This document shows, piece after piece, positions 57,930 to 64,000 of a stretch of DNA of 64,000 bases. The translations under genes and the position numbers were made by a program. A model generated the notes under the pieces. That model did not search any database. It was given only the letters and a program-made list of their open reading frames with translations, and was not told the DNA's origin. Origin of the DNA: Reticulitermes speratus (taxonomy: Eukaryota > Arthropoda > Insecta > Blattodea > Rhinotermitidae); contig JAJKFL010000005.1 of NCBI GenBank assembly GCA_021186555.1, forward strand, positions 28,026,635 through 28,090,634, in the 5' to 3' direction. Each line of letters starts with the position of its first letter. Position 1 is the stretch's first letter.

Positions 57930-58625
57930 ATGATTGACTGATTCTCAGGTTAAATAGAAGTTCTTTCCTTAAAAAACATTAATTGGAGCTGATACGTCCT
58001 GTCGTCGCAGTGTTAATTTTTACATATTTGCTAAGCAGTCACATCCTTCGCATTTATGAAATTTGGCAAAATGTAGATGATAGCTCTGGGTAATCAGCTG
58101 GATTTCTTACAATTATTAACTTGTTAACATTTGTAAATATACTTTTATAAAAAGTGTTTACAAGTGAAAAAAAGGTCAGCAGATAAAGAATATCGGGCCA
58201 TCACGTGTCCTCAATTTACAGTCTTGACAAAAGATAGTAATGAAATTGTCCGCCTTTATTTTACATGTAAACAAAGATCGTAAGATTAAGTTGCGCCTCG
58301 CCTATAATATTAAATATTTGAAAGGCAATTCCAATCTGAAATCTGTTATAATGCACCCTTGATTCCACTATCTTTGACTTCTCTCTTTTAAGACTTTATA
58401 ATTTTTCGTGGTGTGGAATATCTGTCTCGGTGGACTGAGAGGCGCGTCAGCATCGAAGGCTAGCATGCGAATACCTTGCTTGTTTGCTTATTACTCAAGG
58501 TGTTACAATAACATTCTCATGGAAAGAGCTGAGGAGTACTACTATAACCGTGTGGGGTCAGTATATTGCTTGCTATTAGTAAAAACAAAAATTCCTTGCC
58601 GTATTCATACCAGCCAGTAATGAGT
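57930..58625. other. No gene recognised
   Basis: AT-rich. No domain or repeat family recognised. Confidence 0.45.
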
Positions 58626-58627
58626 TC

Positions 58628-58990
58628 TTATCCTGGATCCAGTCTACAGTTTCATACCATATTACTCTGAGATGTATTTTATTGTACGTCTAGGTCTACC
58701 CCTTGTCCTCGTATCTTCATGTCTTCGAACAAAATTTGGTGTGCATGTCTCGTATCTCCTATCTGTCCTACATGCCCCACCAGTCTTACAGTTGTCGACT
58801 TCATCGTCCTAATGTCTGATAAAGGGTTCAAATCATGAAGCTCCTTCTTATGTATATTTCCCGATCATTCTGTTGCTTTTCCGTTTTGGATCCAAATATT
58901 ACTCTTAGCATTCTGCTTTCAAACACCGTCAGCTATGTTCTTCCTTTAGGTTGAGACACCAAGTTTCACACCATCAGAAACAACAGCTGA
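58628..58990 (-). mobile_element. LINE-1 family, decayed copy
   Basis: The plus strand keeps the order of the minus-oriented element: tcctggatccagtctacagt, acgtctaggtctaccccttg, ctacatgccccaccagtctt, ttccgttttggatccaaata, ctgctttcaaacaccgtcag, ggttgagacaccaagtttca. It covers the ORF tail from YGCETW to the LAQDRDRW region. No tail or TSD is visible. Confidence 0.7.
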
Positions 58991-58994
58991 AATC

Positions 58995-60112
58995 ACTGCG
59001 AAATCCAGGCGAAGAAAATCGGGAAGTTTCAGAAAGCGCATCTTGTATCCCTCCTGCAAACAAACACAATAGTTCTACTTCCTAGCAGGCAACCGTCTCA
59101 CTGGAGTCATAAGTGACGCACAAGTGACGTAAACGCAACCAATTAATCAAAACAATTAAGCCACCAGTTACGCCACTGCAAGACGTTCAAGACATTGTCT
59201 TCAGCAAAGCCGTCAGCTCCACACCAAAGCTGTTAGGAAGTTGAAATGCGTTACAACATAATTACCATGTCATGAAGAGAGCTCCTGATAGCCCTTCCAT
59301 TTACCCCCGCGGGGGTTCACCCTCTTGTTGTAACTACCCCCTCTCCTCGGGGAGACAATGTACCGGAAGTAGGTCTTTACATCGTACCCCATAGCACAAC
59401 CCCGTCGTCAGAGAGCTGCCTCATCCATCACACACTGTGACGTCACTAGCGAAGACTAAGAGATGCTACATTGTAAGTTCTTCAGGCTAAAGTGACATAT
59501 ATCGCTTTGTGAGGCCAATTAATTGAAGGACGAATAATGTACGTAAAGTGTTTATCAATTTGTGTGCGTGTGCTGGAGGTAAAGTTACCCTATGCTTTGT
59601 GAAAGGATATGGGAAAAATGGAGGTAAAGATCCCGCTATTATTTTTAACGAAGGTTGCTGTCGAAGGGGATTTGCACTCCAGCTATGTGTTGGGTTCTGA
59701 TCTTGGCACTGACATTATCTTGCCTTGGGCGACTTACTGTTTTCCTCAGCACCTCAGGGAAAATGTGGGAAAATATTTGAGCAAAACTACCTACCTTAAA
59801 ATGAGCCACCACTCCTTCCTTACACATTCTTGGAAATGAAAAATAATCCATTTCGGAGCTGCACAAAAAACACAGTTGAAAAATTACATATTCTGAGACC
59901 TATTCTCAGCGGTATTTTGAGGTAAGTGTATGAAGCAGAAAAGAAGTTGCAAGAATAACTCATAAATCCTGCTTTGCTATTGCATAGATTCATAGTAGCC
60001 TATTACACATCTACTAAGCCTGTGATAATTATTACCATTATCATGGTTATTAGGCCATAGGCCTACATTTTTGTCACGAACTGTTTACTAGAAGCATGAC
60101 AGTTCAGTCTCG
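58995..60112. other. No gene recognised
   Basis: A GC-richer patch at 59290-59420 (cccccgcgggggttcaccct) and frames open on both strands at 59609-59866, none recognised. Confidence 0.45.
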
Positions 60113-60116
60113 GCAG

Positions 60117-60330
60117 TGACTAGGCTAGGGTTGGACATCCTAGTAAGGGGATTCGATCCCGCAGGGGACAGGAAATTTTCCTATCCTTTAGAACGCACAG
60201 GTCTGGTTCCCTTCTACCCACCGAGCGGATTTTTTTCTCTCGGGGTACAGTGGCTGGACCGTGAAACTGCACACTCAGCTAGTGCCGAGGTTAAGAATGC
60301 TTGAAGCTATACATTTCGGCTTTTGTATAA
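60117..60330 (+). mobile_element. SINE-D, shortened copy
   Basis: Head tgactaggctagggttggac with B box gggattcgatcccgcagggg, then tagaacgcacaggtctggtt, cagtggctggaccgtgaaac and agtgccgaggttaagaatgc. The 3' tail is lost. Confidence 0.75.
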
Positions 60331-60560
60331 AGCCATTATCGGGCTCATCTGAAGGTGACATGGAGAATAAATGTAACTGTATTACCATTCCTTTTAGAAA
60401 ACTTGGAAGCCCAGGCTCTTTGCGTTACGTATTCCATAGAGTAAATACTTAAAGTATCATAACATATTTTAAACAATATTATTGAGTTTCTTATATTTCT
60501 CAACAGAAATCAAACCAACAAATACGCTTTATAGGGCAGGACCCCTACAATGTACCTCCT

Positions 60561-60595
60561 ACATGTTTCGGCCACTCTCCAGGCCATTATCAAGG
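60561..60595 (-). ncRNA. Hammerhead-like core next to LINE insertion
   Basis: Minus strand: TTGATAA, T, stem GGCC/GGCC around an 8-nt loop, then GAAACATGT. It ends only about 10 bp from the LINE-2 insertion at 60605. A plus-strand counterpart of a different stem lies at 61674, beyond the insertion. Confidence 0.4.
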
Positions 60596-61299
60596 AGTAT
60601 CAGTCATTCATTCATTCTGTAGTCTGTCTTACGACAGGTCCGTAGCCTCTTCCAAAGCGAGATCTCCACAGGGTGCGATCTAGTGCTTCCTTTTTCAATT
60701 TCCAGTATCTTCTCTTTTCCTTAATGTCATCTAGCAGCTGCTTACATCTTCTCCCTCGTCTTGCCGTCATTTCTATCCTTCCTTCTAACTTGCCTTCAAT
60801 CACGTGTTTCAGAAGGCAGTTTCTGCGCAAGATGTGACCAGTCCAGTTAGCCTTTCTTCTTTTTATTGTATGTAGGATATTCCTCTCCTCCTTGACTCTG
60901 TGTAATACTTCTTCATTTCTCACACGATCGGTCCAACTGATCTTCTCCATTCTTCTCCAGCACCACATTTCAAAACTTTCCAGATACTTCTGATCTATTT
61001 TCCGAAGTGTCCACGTTTCAGCACCATAAAAAGCAATGCTCCAAATGTAGCACTTTACTAGTTTCTTCCTTAAATTTAAGTCCAGTTTGCTGGTGAAAAG
61101 ATTCTTCTTCTTGTTGAATGCTGCTTTAGCCATGGCAATTCTGGATTTAATTTCACGTGTACACATTGCATCATTTGTTATCATGCTACCCAAATTATTG
61201 AAATATTCCACATTCTGCAATTGCTTTTGATCTATCATAATTTTCATTGGGGCTGGTTGCCTTGAGATTCTCATTACCTTAGTTTTTTTTAGTATCAGT
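60596..61299 (-). mobile_element. LINE-2 (non-LTR retrotransposon), 5'-truncated, 9-bp TSD
   Basis: The insert spans about 60605-61290 and is flanked by AGTATCAGT (60596-60604 and 61291-61299). On the minus strand it runs from KKTKVMRIS through the ORF end and a short 3' UTR to a GAATGAATGAATGA tail beside the left duplication. Removing insert and one duplication gives a continuous host sequence containing the hammerhead-like motif at 60561. The intact reading frame and TSD mark this as the youngest LINE in the window. Confidence 0.88.
60612..61274 (-). CDS. Non-LTR retrotransposon ORF2, C-terminal 220 residues (partial)
   Basis: This is the region after the reverse transcriptase catalytic domain. 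Visible landmarks are IMIDQKQLQNVEYFNNLGSM (near residues 12-31), EIKSRIAMAKAAFNKK (42-57), LRKKLVKCYIWSIAFYGAETW (67-87), MWCWRRMEKISWTDRVRNEEV (102-122), HTIKRRKANWTGHILRRNCL (134-153) and the end LDRTLWRSRFGRGYGPVVRQT. The YGAETW and KISWTDxVxNEEVL patterns occur in RTE/BovB-type and related insect elements. No catalytic motif (FADD-type RT box) is present because of the 5' truncation, so the product cannot retrotranspose. The frame is uninterrupted; the first in-frame ATG probably has no role. Confidence 0.82.
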   Translation of the reverse strand: MRISRQPAPMKIMIDQKQLQNVEYFNNLGSMITNDAMCTREIKSRIAMAKAAFNKKKNLFTSKLDLNLRKKLVKCYIWSIAFYGAETWTLRKIDQKYLESFEMWCWRRMEKISWTDRVRNEEVLHRVKEERNILHTIKRRKANWTGHILRRNCLLKHVIEGKLEGRIEMTARRGRRCKQLLDDIKEKRRYWKLKKEALDRTLWRSRFGRGYGPVVRQTTE

Positions 61300-61304
61300 A
61301 CATC

Positions 61305-61670
61305 AATAAAATCAGAAGAACAAGTTAGGCAGATACACTGTTACTTATATCATAAAGCCAATGTGTATTTACAAATGTAAAAAAATGTAAAATTTGTAAA
61401 ATAAAAGGCTAAAATAGAGGTAAAGATGAGCTTAAAAATTAAAATGACATGTGCTTAAATGTTTGAAAAGTCAACTGTTATTATGGGTCGTAATCACATG
61501 GTTTAGTTCTGTTTTATAAAGAAATTAATAATGTATTGGAAAATGTTTTACAATATTTATAAATATTTTGCTGTGTGGAGTGTGTAAAGTAAGAAGCCCG
61601 AGATCCCAAGTTTCCTGAAAGAATTGGTGTGGTAATTAACTATACTGATTGTGTTTACAATTTGTATATA
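61305..61670. other. AT-rich, no gene recognised
   Basis: The remainder of the sequence into which LINE-2 inserted. No open frame or repeat recognised. Confidence 0.5.
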
Positions 61671-61673
61671 CGA

Positions 61674-61707
61674 CTGATAATGGCTTAATACCAAAGCCAA
61701 AATATGT
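61674..61707 (+). ncRNA. Hammerhead-like core, degraded
   Basis: CTGATAA, T, stem GGCTT/AAGCC around a loop, then AAAATATGT where GAAACATGT is expected. The stem is kept while the GAAAC block is mutated. Confidence 0.3.
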
Positions 61708-61709
61708 GG

Positions 61710-63695
61710 CCGTCTTACTGAAATATAAGCGGTGTAATGCTGGCTGAAGTTCTTCGCTACTAATGATGTGAACAACAGGATGCTCAGCAAAACATTTCAC
61801 AGACCTGTCTCCAATGGCTCATTAGTTACCGTCAGCAAATGAAGCTACAATTTTCTTACGGCCACCTTTGTCCCCATATCACATTTTTCAAGAGAATTAT
61901 CTCACTCAAATTTACATAGTCTTAGTATCTACGTAAATACAAATTATTGCAGGTCCGTAAACTAAGCATTGTTAAATCTTGCTGTTAACTCACAAGTTCG
62001 TGTCCCTGCCTGCTTGTTAATGTTTGTATGAAAATAAAAATTATTACTTTGGTGTGGCTTCCAGTGGAATAACATTTAGCCTATATTTTGAGAAGTTCCT
62101 CTTATTGTGCAGACGTTAGAAGGGGAGAGGGCTCTGTGACACTCACTCAATCAGTAGCTCACACACACACACACACACAGCACGGTTGATTTCCTGAGCC
62201 CACTTTTCTCTTAGAAAAGGAAATTAAACAAAAAAATCCCCTGGATTTAAAGTTAAGTTAATGTCGGATTGTGTAACTTCAGAGCAGTTTGCTTAATTCT
62301 GAATTGACCATTTGGTTTCATTATGGTGCTGCATCAATTTAGGACGTGGTGTTGTAATTGTATATCACACGATGACTGTGAATGATGACACGCCACGATG
62401 TGGCGGCAGTGATGAAGAGGAAACGTGCATCACCCATCTCAATTCCATTCACAGCCATACACATTTTAGTCACCGATATCACTGACTTGATGCTGCTTAG
62501 TGTACATGTTACCTGCTTTGACGCTAAATAGTTTCAGCATTTTCCCTACAGTTGGGCCTTTTTTTATTACGTCCATTCTAATCACCGATTATTTCCCTAC
62601 ACAGCATTATACGTTTTTGGGGCAGTGTGTTTACTGCCAGGTAAAAACTGAATTTTGTGTACTATGTCATTAGAGTCCGCTAAATCCTTTCACCGGCAGA
62701 ACTTAATAATATACATCTCTAGCCAAAATGTCCACAGATGCCTCTTCCGTCGACCCATTCTTGCACATTGTAGCCTACTAGTAGTCCTCGAAGGACACTA
62801 AAAATCACAGTAGGCATGTCACTGAATAGGCACATCACGACGCTGAAACGGTATTTGAACACAGCGTGATAGAATGAAAGGGGTATTGCCTAGAACCAAC
62901 TAACGGGAGAAAGGTCGATGCTGCAATACCGACCGAAGTATGGGTACCTCTCGCTTGCTTCATGGTGATAGATCATGTTCAGCAGTCACTGCGGCTTATC
63001 ACACATATCTGTAACTGGAAGAATGACTGGCCACAGGAGATAAAACCACGACATAATTACATGTGTATGCTTGAATGGATGAGAGTATGGCCTGCAAGGA
63101 ATTTATTATATTGTCGCTGAGCACTGGCCGTTGTTTTCAAGACCTACTTGCTTCCATGGAACAGCGCTTGTATATTTGAGAGTTTTAAGGATGTGACGAA
63201 TTGCGTCTGGCCTTTCCCGGACATCGTGTCGCCAAATATTGATTCTTATACCAGGAATCAGTGTCTTGTTATCGAGCTAGCAGATCTGTGGCTGAAAGGG
63301 GAGTCGAGTGAATCCGGGCACTGACAGAGTGTGGGGCAAGCCTACCCTGTCCTGATAACACCCACACAGTCATTCCTCAGCTCTTTGTACCACCCGACAC
63401 CGGCAGAGCAATACTGTTTCACCCTCACTCAGCGGATAGCCACAGAATGCATTTCTCCACGAGAACAGAATTCTTTTAAAATGGAACATTTTCGGTCAGT
63501 GGCGGCGCCGAGATATTGCTATTCTCTAAACGTGAACTTTCAGCTCCCTTGTCTCTAAAACAACTAGGCATCAAGGCGTATAAAGTGTGAGGATAACAGT
63601 CTTCACATCATATACGTCATGGGTACTTGAGGGATGTTCAGTCGCCGGTATCTGGGGAGTAGGAGGGCAGTATAATGTAACATATTCACTCACTG
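61710..63695. other. No gene recognised
   Basis: About 2 kb with open frames up to about 75 codons. An (AC)n run at 62161-62179. No domain or repeat family recognised. Confidence 0.45.
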
Positions 63696-63699
63696 CATG

Positions 63700-63830
63700 G
63701 AAGAGAGTACTTCATGAAAAACTGGCCGTCCTTTATCTGGTCAAGAAACGTCCTGCCTTTTATAGAACCAGAAGATTCATCAGTGCGTTAAAAATATCCC
63801 GTCACTGCCCTGTAACCTCAACCAATCTAA
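63700..63830 (-). mobile_element. LINE-1 3' end, decayed copy
   Basis: The plus strand reads ctggtcaagaaacgtcctgc, ttttatagaaccagaagatt and catcagtgcgttaaaaatat, then gtcactgccctgtaacctca. It matches the 3' UTR and NLRVP region of the 24412 copy. A SINE-D copy abuts its upstream side at 63833. Confidence 0.6.
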
Positions 63831-63832
63831 TA

Positions 63833-64000
63833 AAGGTAAAGGTAAAGTAATCCCATTACAGGCCTGGACAGGCCCTTAGGGTTCCGAAAGGTTGAGGCTC
63901 CCAGCTTTCTAGACAATCGGCACACGAAGGAGGTAAAGTTGTTAGTCCTACACACCGGCCGCCTTTACCGCCCAGGAAATATTCCTGGTACTCATTTCTG
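63833..64000 (-). mobile_element. SINE-D, cut off by the window edge
   Basis: Opens with taaaggtaaaggtaaagtaa (the tail side), followed by ggcctggacaggcccttagg and tacacaccggccgcctttac, ending at cctggtactcatttc as the window closes. The head lies outside the window. Confidence 0.8.

Overview
The window looks like non-coding, repeat-packed DNA from an arthropod nuclear genome. I found no convincing host gene, rRNA gene or functional tRNA gene. Most open frames are short, are low-complexity translations, or lie inside repeats. The best protein match is the 220-residue tail of a non-LTR retrotransposon (60612-61274, minus), of a type I associate with insects, especially cockroaches and termites (Blattodea). 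That placement is recalled family resemblance and was not checked by a search. Nothing resembles bacterial operons, phage or endogenous virus genes.

Tandem arrays: a 43-bp minisatellite (about 2728-3690, some 21 copies), a 71-bp array (10095-11220, about 16 copies, with variants in a repeating order), and a 36-bp array (31118-31657, exactly 15 copies) that reads through as a 12-residue peptide repeat. Two very degenerate arrays (8150-8415, unit about 38 bp; 55463-55915, unit about 130 bp) have decayed so far that they are easy to miss. Microsatellites, homopolymers and three long one-strand purine or pyrimidine tracts fill in between.

Dispersed elements: three tRNA-derived SINE families. SINE-B has a Leu-tRNA-like head; SINE-C has an A box and a B box in its head; SINE-D has a weak tRNA-like head and a (CTTTAC)n tail. 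There are two 5'-truncated non-LTR families. LINE-1 has a TTAG-repeat tail and nine pieces; LINE-2 has a GAATGA-type tail and three pieces. There is a decayed mariner-like transposon with both terminal inverted repeats (19428-20074), a pogo-like MITE (4199-4375), a second TIR family (29692-29850 and relatives), and a group of foldback (palindromic) elements. Several copies still show target-site duplications, so insertion boundaries and some nesting can be read directly.

The least expected pattern is a recurring short RNA-like module, CTGATGA-N-hairpin-GAAAC(A/G)TGT, or close variants. It occurs in both arms of the foldbacks at 19195-19384, 35502-35979, 46101-46401 and 49012-49318 (intact in one arm, partly decayed in the other in several of these), in degraded form at 37808-38000, and singly at 18626, 43135, 60561 and 61674. 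The loops and hairpin sequences differ between families but the pairing and flanking core are kept. This resembles the hammerhead ribozyme core known from Penelope-like elements and retrozymes, although these copies carry an extra base after CTGATGA. Activity is untested.
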